NCBI RefSeq assembly: GCF_000725425.1
Contig: NZ_CP006019.1
Span: 62,001-126,000, forward strand
Direction: 5' to 3'
Length of the DNA: 64,000 nucleotides
DNA from: Palaeococcus pacificus DY20341
GTDB taxonomy: Archaea > Methanobacteriota_B > Thermococci > Thermococcales > Thermococcaceae
Every line of letters begins with the position of its first letter. The first letter of the stretch is position 1. Made by a program: the position numbers and the translations under genes. The notes beneath the pieces were generated by a model. It was given only the letters and a program-made list of their open reading frames with translations. It did not search any database and had not been told where the DNA came from. Shown one piece after another: positions 18,548 to 26,559 of this stretch.

Positions 18548-19456
18548 ATGGCACGTAAAGTATCAATTTTATTGTCTTTAGTTAAAGTAACGAGAAGAGT
18601 AATTCCAGAGAAATGGATTAAAAAATACGATGCCTATTTATACGCTGCTGGCATTAGATTTTTGGCTGCGGAGTATCTAACAGTTACAATTTTGATCGCT
18701 ATCCTAGCTGGAATAGTTCTAGCCATATTTAATCCCCTGTATGGGGTTGGAGCTTTTGTAGCAGTGTTTGGAGGAATAGGATTTTTCTATCCCTATTGGA
18801 GAACTGCCAAGAGGATAGAAGAGATGGAACAAATGATCCCTGATGCTTTTTTCTATTTGGCTAGCTCGCTGAGGGCAGGAATTTCATTTAGCGAAGCTTT
18901 AGAAGAGTTGACAACTGCAAGATTTGGGGCCTTGACTGAAGAATTTAAGAAAACCGTCTCGGAGATTAAAAAGGGTAGGCCCACTATAGATGCTTTGAAA
19001 GCTTTTGCTTTCCGTAATCGGAAGTCAAAAGTTCTTTACAGGTCTATGATGATTGTCATTGAAGCCTTTGAGAGAGGTGCCCCAATGGCGGATGTTCTCG
19101 TTTCTGTCGCTAACGATGTTCGTGAAATATTAAGAATACAAAGAGAGAGGAAATCCTCTACAGGAATGCAGACTATGTTCTTTATGGTGGCAAGTGGGGT
19201 GGTAGGTCCGATAATTCTAGGTATTGTTCCACAGATTATAGAGGCAATGATAGCAGCAAACACTTTCACATTGCCTTTAGACTCAATAAAACTCATCTTG
19301 ATGGGTTTTGTAGCTCTTCAAGCAATAGTATCGGGGCTGGGAATAGGGGTAATAAGAGAGGGCAAATTCTCAGCTGGTTTAAAGTATAGTGCGGGCTTAG
19401 CTGTTATGGGGGTTCTTTTCTTTGAGCTAGTCGGCATGGTAAATATAGGGCTGTAG
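18548..19456 (+). CDS. type II secretion system F-like platform protein (TadB/C-type), second copy
   Basis: The 302-residue protein has two N-terminal helices (about residues 35-80), a T2SF domain with IPDAFFYLASSLRAGISFSEALEEL near 97-121 (a shorter piece is diagnostic), and three or more C-terminal helices. It follows the first platform gene by six bases. It ends the operon, just before a hairpin shared with the convergent FKBP gene. No prepilin or prepilin peptidase gene follows. Confidence 0.85.
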   Translation: MARKVSILLSLVKVTRRVIPEKWIKKYDAYLYAAGIRFLAAEYLTVTILIAILAGIVLAIFNPLYGVGAFVAVFGGIGFFYPYWRTAKRIEEMEQMIPDAFFYLASSLRAGISFSEALEELTTARFGALTEEFKKTVSEIKKGRPTIDALKAFAFRNRKSKVLYRSMMIVIEAFERGAPMADVLVSVANDVREILRIQRERKSSTGMQTMFFMVASGVVGPIILGIVPQIIEAMIAANTFTLPLDSIKLILMGFVALQAIVSGLGIGVIREGKFSAGLKYSAGLAVMGVLFFELVGMVNIGL

Positions 19457-19466
19457 AAAAGTTAAA

Positions 19467-19485
19467 AAGAGGAATCACTCCTCTT
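19467..19485. terminator. bidirectional hairpin between the pilus locus and the FKBP gene
   Basis: AAGAGGA and TCCTCTT form a perfect 7-bp stem with a five-base loop. On the plus strand a T-rich tract (TTTTTCTTTTT) follows shortly after. The hairpin overlaps the last codons of the convergent FKBP gene, so it could end transcripts from both sides. Confidence 0.45.
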
Positions 19486-19951
19486 CAGCTTTTTCTTTTT
19501 GGATATCGACTATCTCAACTTCGAAGATGAGTGTTTTCCCTGCTAATGGGTGGTTGAAGTCGAGCGAAACACTCTCTTCTTTAATTTCACTAATCTTCGC
19601 AATCCCACTGTCTGTCATTACATACATGCCGACTTCGGGAGTCAGTCCAACTTGTTCGAACTCTCCCTTTGCGACATCCACGATTAAGTCTTCCCTTGGC
19701 ATGCCATATCCGAGTTCCGGTGGCACTGTAACGGTCTTCTTTTCACCAATTTCCATTCCGAGTAAAGCTTGATCTAGGCCGGGAATCAGCTCCCCAACAC
19801 CAATGTTAGCGCCAAGTGGACCGTACGTCCTATCCTCTAAAAAGATGCCAGCTTCCTTGGCAATGTCCTCGTAACTTGTATCAAAAATTTCCCCGTTTTC
19901 AAACTTTCCAATGTAGTTAAAAACTACAAAATCTCCTTTCTCAACTTTCAT
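19475..19951 (-). CDS. FKBP-type peptidyl-prolyl isomerase (SlyD-like)
   Basis: The 158-residue protein is a short archaeal FKBP. It has VVFNYIGKFENGEIFDTS near residues 7-24, the IGVGELIPGLDQALLGMEIGEK core, and an insert-in-flap domain (about 85-130) as in SlyD-type FKBPs. Such proteins speed prolyl isomerisation and act as chaperones. The start is 19951 because GGTGA precedes it by five bases. The acidic C-terminus (KEKAEEE) lies over the shared terminator. Confidence 0.9.
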   Translation of the reverse strand: MKVEKGDFVVFNYIGKFENGEIFDTSYEDIAKEAGIFLEDRTYGPLGANIGVGELIPGLDQALLGMEIGEKKTVTVPPELGYGMPREDLIVDVAKGEFEQVGLTPEVGMYVMTDSGIAKISEIKEESVSLDFNHPLAGKTLIFEVEIVDIQKEKAEEE

Positions 19952-20081
19952 TTCTTTCACCACAACTTAAATATTCAACTTTAGTTGGCGCTTAGCCTTA
20001 TAACGGTTTTGGTCAATAGTACACATTTTTGGGAAAGGAATATAAAGGAGGAGTAAAATATATTTAATTGGTGATATAAAC

Positions 20082-20375
20082 ATGGGATATTTTTTGGATA
20101 TGCTTAGGGAGGAGTTTAAGGATCTGAAGGTGAATGAGATTTACTCCACCCAGCTTGGCAATAGAAGTGTGGAAATTTTGGAAGTTTCAGCAGAAAACTG
20201 GAGATTTCTAGCGATGTTTCAAAGTGAAGAGAAGAAGGGTGGAGTTTACCTGTGGTCACTCATAATTACGAGCCCTAAAAACACGAGAACGATACAGGGA
20301 ATGGATAGGATGGATACACTAAAGCTTAGGATAAGGGACAACATAAAATCAATGATAGAAGGGCTTACAGAGTGA
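20082..20375 (+). CDS. hypothetical protein, 97 residues
   Basis: I do not recognise this gene. It is a soluble, charged alpha/beta-looking protein with no membrane segment, cysteine or obvious motif; the C-terminus (RIRDNIKSMIEGLTE) is helical. GGTGA lies about seven bases before the ATG, so it is probably translated. It ends one base before the convergent DUF2118-like gene. Confidence 0.6.
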   Translation: MGYFLDMLREEFKDLKVNEIYSTQLGNRSVEILEVSAENWRFLAMFQSEEKKGGVYLWSLIITSPKNTRTIQGMDRMDTLKLRIRDNIKSMIEGLTE

Positions 20376-20376
20376 T

Positions 20377-20871
20377 TTACTCCTCTGGAAGCAGGTAGTA
20401 TAGATAGTGGGGCCTGTTTGTGAACTCATCTATGTAGACAACTACGCCGCTTTTAGGTGGTTTTAAATAGTGTACTTCTCCTTTTTTTGTTGTTACGGCT
20501 GCAAAAGCATCGCTCTTTCTGACTCTGTTTCCTACGCCAGCTATGAGAGTAGACACAAAGCCTTCAACAGGGAGTATCATTAATTTGTCGCCTTTTTTGA
20601 GCTTGATTTGGGTTCTCCTGCCTGGTAAGACAATTATTGCATCTCTAAGCATTTTCATTTCGTTTTTGTCTACGTATAAATGAAACCTGTCATAAACCTC
20701 CTTTGTTAAAAATTTTGCTTTGTTCTTGTCTATGAAATTTGGTAGCTTATCCCCTTTTGAGAGCTTGACTTCAATGTTGTCTTGAATAATAATGCACTCG
20801 TTTTTTGCCTTTTCTTCTTCAAAACATTCATCGTAGCTTTTTTCCACAAATAGCATTGGCATCTTCTCCAT
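20377..20871 (-). CDS. DUF2118-like protein
   Basis: The 164-residue protein has a C-terminal lipoyl/barrel-sandwich-like part: KLKKGDKLMILPVEGFVSTLIAGVGNRVRKSDAFA near residues 95-130 (pieces GDKLMIL and GVGNRV are the useful marks). YLKPPKSGVVVYI follows. This resembles DUF2118, an archaeal family of unknown function. Start 20871 is chosen over a GTG at 20880 because the Shine-Dalgarno sequence would otherwise touch the start codon. Function is unknown. Confidence 0.55.
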   Translation of the reverse strand: MEKMPMLFVEKSYDECFEEEKAKNECIIIQDNIEVKLSKGDKLPNFIDKNKAKFLTKEVYDRFHLYVDKNEMKMLRDAIIVLPGRRTQIKLKKGDKLMILPVEGFVSTLIAGVGNRVRKSDAFAAVTTKKGEVHYLKPPKSGVVVYIDEFTNRPHYLYYLLPEE

Positions 20872-21051
20872 CTTTCTCACCCACCTTAACTACATCCCGA
20901 GGGTATTTAGCTTTTTAGATAAATGCTCAAACTTTAGGCAAAACTTTGGGGCTGGAAAAGGACGTAAAAATACCTAAAATAAACTGAAAAAAGGATATTT
21001 GATTTCCGAAAACTATTTAAGGTTTCGACTGCCTATTGACTCTGGATTAAA

Positions 21052-21882
21052 ATGGGAACTAAGGCAGTACTTTACTTCATTGCACTCATAATCCTTATGT
21101 CGGCTTTAACATCTCATACAGTTGGCTATGGAGAGGAGGGCGTTCACAGGGATTTCAGCACTATAAGCACAACAGCTTTTCTTATAACAGTAATATTGGC
21201 CGCTATATTCTTGGTGCTTCTCTTCCTGATTATGCGTGACCCCTTCCAACAAAAGCCAAAAGAAGACCGCTCCGCCTGGCTAACCCTCCTAGCTTACGCC
21301 GTCGTGTTTGGCTTTGGTTTGGTCATCTTCTTAATCGGCAGGCCCAAGCTCCGTCCCATTCAAAATGCAACCGCCCTCAATGGAACCTCCTCGTTCAGTG
21401 GGAGCTACATCCCAAATAAAGCTGTGAACTATTCCCCGTTGGTTAAAAGGGCCTTTATGAGCGACTCTTTGGTAAGCCTCATCACTTTATTTCTCCTCTT
21501 TGGGACAATAATTGTCTTTTCAGGAATAATGATAGTCAGACTCCACAAAGCGATGAGGATAAAGCGAATGAAGAGGGAGCTGGAGAATTTTGACAGGAAA
21601 ATTGAAGAAGAGGGGATAAAATTCATAGGGAAGCCTGAGGATATTGTAGTTGAGCTTTATAAAAAAGCAGTTCTTTGGCTTGAGGTTTTGGGGGTCCCAT
21701 ACAAAGCTAGTTGGACTCACTGGGAGCACTATAGTTTTGTTAAGCACAAGAGAGAAGCATTCAAAAACCTAACTTCACTTTTTGAGAAAGCAAAATATGC
21801 TCCAGAGAGAGTCACAATGAAAGATGCTGAAACGGCATATAATCTTTATAGGATAATTCGAGGTGAAAATGTTGAGGTTTAG
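21052..21882 (+). CDS. membrane protein with C-terminal DUF4129-like domain
   Basis: The 276-residue protein has an N-terminal hydrophobic helix, further helices near residues 38-60, 75-95 and 140-165, and a cytoplasmic C-terminal domain. That domain reads VVELYKKAVLWLEVLGVPY, then TWEHY-like THWEHYSF, and AYNLYRIIRG. DUF4129 domains of this type sit beside MoxR and DUF58 genes across bacteria and archaea, and they do so here. A TATA-like AACTATTTAAGG lies about 35 bp upstream. It overlaps the next gene. Confidence 0.75.
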   Translation: MGTKAVLYFIALIILMSALTSHTVGYGEEGVHRDFSTISTTAFLITVILAAIFLVLLFLIMRDPFQQKPKEDRSAWLTLLAYAVVFGFGLVIFLIGRPKLRPIQNATALNGTSSFSGSYIPNKAVNYSPLVKRAFMSDSLVSLITLFLLFGTIIVFSGIMIVRLHKAMRIKRMKRELENFDRKIEEEGIKFIGKPEDIVVELYKKAVLWLEVLGVPYKASWTHWEHYSFVKHKREAFKNLTSLFEKAKYAPERVTMKDAETAYNLYRIIRGENVEV

Positions 21883-22309
21883 GAGCCTTTGGGTGCTAGC
21901 GGTTCCTTTTTTAATTGTAGCTGGAGTAGCGGGTTCTTATCCCCTTAGATGGCTTTCCGTGCTAATAGCATCTCTGATCCTGCTCACTGCGTTCCTAGTC
22001 GAAGCGGAGGTATACTATGGGGAAAGAAAGAAAAAGAAAGAATTTGTTCAGATAGGAAAGAGCGAGTTTCAGAGGCTTACCGATTTAGTAAAGCTCGCTA
22101 AAAAGGGCAAAACGGCTCAAAACTTGATTGAAAATAAAATTGTGGAGATATATGCACTGGCAGAGGAGAAAAGCCTCCAAGATATTAGGAAGAGTCCCAA
22201 CAGGGCTCTGGAAGTTCTTCGCTCTGAAGGAGACTTTTTGCAGAACCTTGAGAAGGCCTTGGACTTCATTGAGGAGGATTTAAAGAGGATTAGGGGTGAA
22301 TTTGAATGA
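21869..22309 (+). CDS. hypothetical membrane-anchored protein of the MoxR cluster
   Basis: The roughly 146-residue protein has two N-terminal hydrophobic segments (about residues 7-45) followed by a charged helical cytoplasmic domain. No known family is recognised. GGTGA at 21862-21866 is too near the ATG at 21869 but stands exactly five bases from TTG 21872, which may be the true start. It overlaps the DUF4129 gene upstream and is overlapped by moxR downstream, so it belongs to the operon. Confidence 0.65.
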   Translation: MLRFRSLWVLAVPFLIVAGVAGSYPLRWLSVLIASLILLTAFLVEAEVYYGERKKKKEFVQIGKSEFQRLTDLVKLAKKGKTAQNLIENKIVEIYALAEEKSLQDIRKSPNRALEVLRSEGDFLQNLEKALDFIEEDLKRIRGEFE

Positions 22310-23259
22310 GGGTTGAAGAAGTATCTGAGAAAGGCAATCTTATACTAAACGAGGTTAAAAAGGCTATAGTCGGAAAAGAGGAAGTTTTGAGGTTGATATT
22401 GACAACAATCCTAGCTGATGGCCATATACTCCTTGAAGACTTGCCTGGATTAGCAAAAACTTTGATGGCGAAAAGCTTTGCTAAGGCTTTGGGAGTGGAG
22501 TTTAAGAGAGTGCAATTTACGCCAGATCTGCTCCCCTCGGATATACTAGGTGTTAGCGTCTTCAACCAAAAGACCCTCGAGTTTGAGTTCAAGAAGGGGC
22601 CGATTTTTACAAACATCCTTTTAGCGGATGAAATTAACCGTGCTCCTCCAAAAACACAGAGTGCTTTGCTAGAGGCAATGCAGGAAAGACAAGTGACAAT
22701 CGAGGGTAGAACATATCCACTAAAAGCTCCTTTTGTAGTTATAGCAACGCAAAATCCCATAGAGCAAGAGGGAACTTATCCCCTCCCCGAGGCCCAGCTG
22801 GACAGGTTCTTAGTGAGGCTTAGAGTGGGCTATCCAACGAAAGGCCAGGAGATTGAGATTTTAAAGAGAAGAATTGAAAGAAAGAGGGATGAAGTTGAGA
22901 TAAACCCTGTGGTTTCCCCCCAAGATGTTGTGGAGATGAGGAGGGGGATTGAGGAAGTATACATAAGTGACGCTATTTTGGACTACATAGTTGATATAAT
23001 AGAAGCCACACGGAGCGATAAGAAGAACGTGGAGATAGGGGCTTCTCCGAGAGGGAGCTTAGCTTTGATGAAGCTTTCTAGGGCATATGCTGCGCTGAAC
23101 GGCAGGGACTATGTTATCCCCGATGATGTTAAAGCCGTTGCGATTCCAGCATTAAGCCACAGACTTATACTTAAGAGAGAGCTTTGGTACCTCCACGTTT
23201 CCCAAGAGAAAGTCATGGAGAGGATTTTGGAAAAAGTTCCAGTGCCTAAGTTTGAGTGA
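22306..23259 (+). CDS. MoxR family AAA+ ATPase
   Basis: The 317-residue ATPase has the MoxR Walker A LPGLAKT (residues 46-52), Walker B ILLADEINRAPPKTQSALLEAM, sensor 1 FVVIATQNPIEQEGTYPLPEAQLDRF, and the C-terminal lid. MoxR proteins act as chaperone-like partners of von Willebrand-type proteins in assembly of enzymes or envelope complexes. The neighbouring DUF58 protein is the usual partner. ATGA overlaps on both sides point to one operon (21052-24919). Confidence 0.93.
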   Translation: MRVEEVSEKGNLILNEVKKAIVGKEEVLRLILTTILADGHILLEDLPGLAKTLMAKSFAKALGVEFKRVQFTPDLLPSDILGVSVFNQKTLEFEFKKGPIFTNILLADEINRAPPKTQSALLEAMQERQVTIEGRTYPLKAPFVVIATQNPIEQEGTYPLPEAQLDRFLVRLRVGYPTKGQEIEILKRRIERKRDEVEINPVVSPQDVVEMRRGIEEVYISDAILDYIVDIIEATRSDKKNVEIGASPRGSLALMKLSRAYAALNGRDYVIPDDVKAVAIPALSHRLILKRELWYLHVSQEKVMERILEKVPVPKFE

Positions 23260-23264
23260 TGCAT

Positions 23265-24497
23265 ATGAAGCCTATGGCGACGTCTAAAGCTGCACTCCTG
23301 CTTTTTGCACTTTGGGTTAGCATAATCGCTGCTTTTGGACTTGTTCGGTGGGAGATGGCCTATTTAACGCTCCCTATAATAACGCTGTTTTTTGTGGCAG
23401 TTATCTTCTTCAAACCTTCCCTTGATGTGGAAGTGGTGAGAACGGTTCCTAATGAGCGCATACTTGAAGGGGATATAGTTGAGATAAAGCTTAAACTAAA
23501 AGCAAAAGAGAGGATACCCAGTTTGAGAATAATAGAGGACATCCCTAACGACCTTGAGCTTGTTGAAGGGAATCGAGAGTTTGTGGTTTCATTGAGAAGA
23601 GGTGAAGAAAAAGAGCTGTCTTACAAGGTTAGGATAAAGAGAGGAATCCACAAGTTTGGAAAGGTTAGGATTGAGTATCAAGACCCATTTGGCTTCTTTT
23701 TCATATCCAAAACAATAGAGCACTTCAACGAAATCGTGGGTGTTCCAAAGCTTGAGGAAGTGGTGACTCCCTACTCCACCAAAGGAACTAAGGTAACGGT
23801 TGGGCCGCTCCCATCCCCAAGGGTTGGCGAAGGCGTTGAGTTCCACGCCATCCGCGAATATCAGCCTGGAGACCCACTAAAAATTATAAACTGGAAGGCA
23901 AGCGCAAAGATGAGTAAAATAATGAGCAACGAGTATGAGAGTGAGAGGAAAATTGATGTTGTTTTAATCGTTGATGCAACCTACAAGGGCAAAGAAGTCT
24001 TTGACCATTTGGTGAGAGCCGCTGCTTCCTTTATGCTGGATGCTTTAAACAACGGTACGAGCTTTGGGCTTTTGATATCTGAGGAAGTGCCTATGTGGAT
24101 AAGAATAGACTACGGAAAGAGGCACTTTTTTAAGTGCATAGACTTCTTGAGCATAGCTAAGCCTGACAAGAACAACATGATAGCCTATCAAGTAGAGCAC
24201 ATCATAAAGACCCGCTTCCCGGCGAGGGCTCAAATACTATACTTTTCACCTCTAATAACTGAGGAAGGTATGGAAGCAGTCAAGCTGCTCTATCATTATG
24301 GCTACAATGTTATAGTAATAAGCCCCAACCCCTACTCCACCATAAAGCCAAAAACCAAGGAGGAAGAGCTCGCTAAAAGAATTCTTCTTCTCAATAGAAA
24401 AGTTAAGCTCAGCAAGCTGGCTGCCTATGCGTTGATAGTTGATTGGGATATTCACAAGCCTTTGAAAAGCGCAGTCTCAGAGGTGATTAAAGTATGA
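23265..24497 (+). CDS. DUF58 protein (MoxR partner)
   Basis: The 410-residue protein has two N-terminal membrane helices (about 10-50), a beta-rich domain resembling a DUF11/CARDB-type fold, and the DUF58 signature GEGVEFHAIREYQPGDPLKIINWKAS-type motif (key piece YQPGDPLKIINWKAS). A vWA-like domain follows (VVLIVDATYKG). Start 23265 is favoured over GTG 23256 because AGTGA lies five bases upstream. Works with MoxR in an unknown envelope or surface process. Confidence 0.88.
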   Translation: MKPMATSKAALLLFALWVSIIAAFGLVRWEMAYLTLPIITLFFVAVIFFKPSLDVEVVRTVPNERILEGDIVEIKLKLKAKERIPSLRIIEDIPNDLELVEGNREFVVSLRRGEEKELSYKVRIKRGIHKFGKVRIEYQDPFGFFFISKTIEHFNEIVGVPKLEEVVTPYSTKGTKVTVGPLPSPRVGEGVEFHAIREYQPGDPLKIINWKASAKMSKIMSNEYESERKIDVVLIVDATYKGKEVFDHLVRAAASFMLDALNNGTSFGLLISEEVPMWIRIDYGKRHFFKCIDFLSIAKPDKNNMIAYQVEHIIKTRFPARAQILYFSPLITEEGMEAVKLLYHYGYNVIVISPNPYSTIKPKTKEEELAKRILLLNRKVKLSKLAAYALIVDWDIHKPLKSAVSEVIKV

Positions 24498-24919
24498 AAT
24501 TCAAAGTTAAGTTCTCGATAATCCCTTTCTTTCTGCTGCTGTTCCTGACATACGGCACTCCTCTCTTCAAGCTAGCTCTTTTCTCATTTGGGAGTTTTCT
24601 ATCGTACACTTTGGGTGTCCTGTTTTTGATTCCGTTTATTATCCTCTTGATTTACTATCGCATAGGCGGTTTTTATGGTGTTGCTCTTGTTTCTTTAGCA
24701 TTACTCCTTATAGAGAGTGCCCAAATGGATAGGCACAGTGCTCCAAAAGAACACTACTTGATTCTTACGTTGGCGATATCTTTGACTTTTCCGGCTTATG
24801 CGTTGATTGTGCTCCTAGCACCTATAATGCCTCCCTTAGAGGTTACCATGATAGCAGCTCTTATGCTCTTGGTGCTCTATGGTATCTCACTCCTGATAGA
24901 ACATGGGCAAACTAAATAA
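24494..24919 (+). CDS. small membrane protein of the MoxR cluster
   Basis: The 141-residue protein consists of about four hydrophobic helices with short loops. It overlaps the DUF58 gene by ATGA, so it is co-translated with it. No family is recognised; a membrane partner of the MoxR/DUF58/DUF4129 set is a reasonable guess from position only. Confidence 0.65.
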   Translation: MKFKVKFSIIPFFLLLFLTYGTPLFKLALFSFGSFLSYTLGVLFLIPFIILLIYYRIGGFYGVALVSLALLLIESAQMDRHSAPKEHYLILTLAISLTFPAYALIVLLAPIMPPLEVTMIAALMLLVLYGISLLIEHGQTK

Positions 24920-24952
24920 AGGGGTCTTCGGATATAATCGATGGGGAGTGGC

Positions 24953-25600
24953 ATGGGGCTATTCGGTGGAAAAGAAAATAATGTCTTTGAAGTTTTGCAC
25001 GATCACCTAAAAGCTGTTGAGAAGACATTGGAGAAGTTTAAAGAGCTCGTTGAAGCCTATCTCGACGAAGATTTAGAAAAAGCTGAGAGTCTAGTAAAAG
25101 AAGTTGAGCTATTTGAAAGGGAAGCGGATGGGCTGAGGAGAGGAATCGAAACTATGCTCTACAGAGGAGCTTTTTTACCTGTAAACCGGGGAGATTATGC
25201 ACGCTTGGTTGAGCGTATAGACAATGTTGCTGATGCAGCTGAAAGTGCTTCTCACATTTTAATACTCGCAAAGCCAAAGGTTCCAAAGGAGTTGGCTGAT
25301 GAGATAGTGAGAGTAGTCCAAGCCTCTTTAGAAACTTACCGCATGCTTGAAGAATCTGTCGTGTTCTTAGACAGGGATGTTGATAAAGCGCTGGAGTACA
25401 CTAAGAAGACTGAGGAGCTTGAAGAAGAGTCGGACAAATATGAACATGACCTATTGGGCAAAATATTCGAGAGTGAAGAAATTAGCACATATGCAAAGCT
25501 TATTTGGGATCAGATAATAACCAAAATCGGCGACATAGCCGATAGGGCTGAAGATGCCTCTGACCAAGTTATGCTCATAGCAATAAAAAGGAGGGGTTGA
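24953..25600 (+). CDS. DUF47/PhoU-like protein
   Basis: The 215-residue, almost wholly helical protein matches DUF47 (TIGR00153). Marks are EVLHDHLKAVEKTLEKFKEL near residues 12-31 and repeated acidic metal-binding stretches such as READGLRRGIET and RIDNVADAAESA, echoed by DIADRAEDASDQ at the C-terminus. DUF47 proteins resemble PhoU and are often linked to inorganic phosphate (Pit) transporters, but none is adjacent. Start 24953 is preferred (GGGGAG upstream) over 24941. serA follows directly. Confidence 0.85.
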   Translation: MGLFGGKENNVFEVLHDHLKAVEKTLEKFKELVEAYLDEDLEKAESLVKEVELFEREADGLRRGIETMLYRGAFLPVNRGDYARLVERIDNVADAAESASHILILAKPKVPKELADEIVRVVQASLETYRMLEESVVFLDRDVDKALEYTKKTEELEEESDKYEHDLLGKIFESEEISTYAKLIWDQIITKIGDIADRAEDASDQVMLIAIKRRG

Positions 25601-25601
25601 C

Positions 25602-26516
25602 ATGAAGGTTTTGATTGCCGCACCACTGCACGAAAAAGCGTTTGATGTTTTGAAGAACGCTGGTTTTGAGGTAGTTTACGAAGAGTATCCCAATGAGGAG
25701 AGGCTTTTGGAGCTAGCTAAGGATGTTGACGCTATAATCGTTAGAAGCAAGCCCAAAGTAACGCGCAAAGTCATAGAAAACGCTCCAAACCTCAAGGTTA
25801 TTGGAAGGGCTGGTGTTGGCCTTGATAACATTGATTTGGATGCTGCAAAGGAGAGGGGCATTGAAGTCGTCAACTCTCCTGGTGCCTCAAGCAGAAGCGT
25901 TGCCGAGCTTGCTTTAGCTCTAATGTTCAACGTCGCAAGGAAAATAGCATTTGCCGATAGAAAGATGAGGGAAGGCGTTTGGGCCAAGAAGCAGTGTATG
26001 GGCTTTGAACTTGAGGGTAAAACCTTGGGAATAGTAGGCTTTGGAAGGATTGGTTATAATATCGCAAAGATAGCCAAAGCTATGGGCATGAGCATTCTCC
26101 TCTACGACCCATATCCAAACGAGGAGAGGGCTAAAGAAGTAGGAGGAAAGTTTGTTGAGCTTGAGGAACTCTTAAAGGAAAGTGATGTCGTTACGCTCCA
26201 CGTCCCGCTCTTAGACAGCACATACCACTTAATCAATGAGGAAAGATTGAAGCTCATGAAGCCAACTGCCATCCTTATAAACGCCGCCCGCGGCCCTATA
26301 ATTGATACGAATGCTCTCGTTAAAGCACTCAAGGAAGGCTGGATTGCCGGCGCTGGCTTGGACGTCTTTGAGGAAGAGCCCCTCCCAGTCGGACATGAGC
26401 TAACGAAGCTCGACAATGTTGTGCTTACACCACACATAGGAGCCAGCACTGTGGAGGCTCAAATGAGAGCTGGCGTTGAGGTCGCTGAAAAGGTCGTTAA
26501 AGTTTTGAAGGGCTGA
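25602..26516 (+). CDS. serA: D-3-phosphoglycerate dehydrogenase
   Basis: The 304-residue enzyme oxidises 3-phosphoglycerate with NAD as the first step of serine synthesis. It shows NAD-binding GIVGFGRIGYNIAK (near residues 143-156), the catalytic Arg/Glu region (ILINAARGPIID; GLDVFEEEPLP), and the catalytic His in LTPHIGAST. It is the short form without the regulatory ACT domain, common in Thermococcales. Other D-2-hydroxyacid dehydrogenases look similar, so substrate is probable rather than proven. A hairpin overlaps its stop. Confidence 0.85.
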   Translation: MKVLIAAPLHEKAFDVLKNAGFEVVYEEYPNEERLLELAKDVDAIIVRSKPKVTRKVIENAPNLKVIGRAGVGLDNIDLDAAKERGIEVVNSPGASSRSVAELALALMFNVARKIAFADRKMREGVWAKKQCMGFELEGKTLGIVGFGRIGYNIAKIAKAMGMSILLYDPYPNEERAKEVGGKFVELEELLKESDVVTLHVPLLDSTYHLINEERLKLMKPTAILINAARGPIIDTNALVKALKEGWIAGAGLDVFEEEPLPVGHELTKLDNVVLTPHIGASTVEAQMRAGVEVAEKVVKVLKG

Positions 26517-26538
26517 TGCCCATTTTCTTATTCTTAGA
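26510..26538 (+). terminator. hairpin plus T-rich tract after serA
   Basis: GGGC-TGAT-GCCC (26510-26521) forms a 4-bp stem over the serA stop codon. The T-rich ATTTTCTTATTCTTAGATTTT follows. It resembles a short intrinsic terminator. Confidence 0.4.
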
Positions 26539-26559
26539 TTTTATGAAAAAGAGGAGTAA

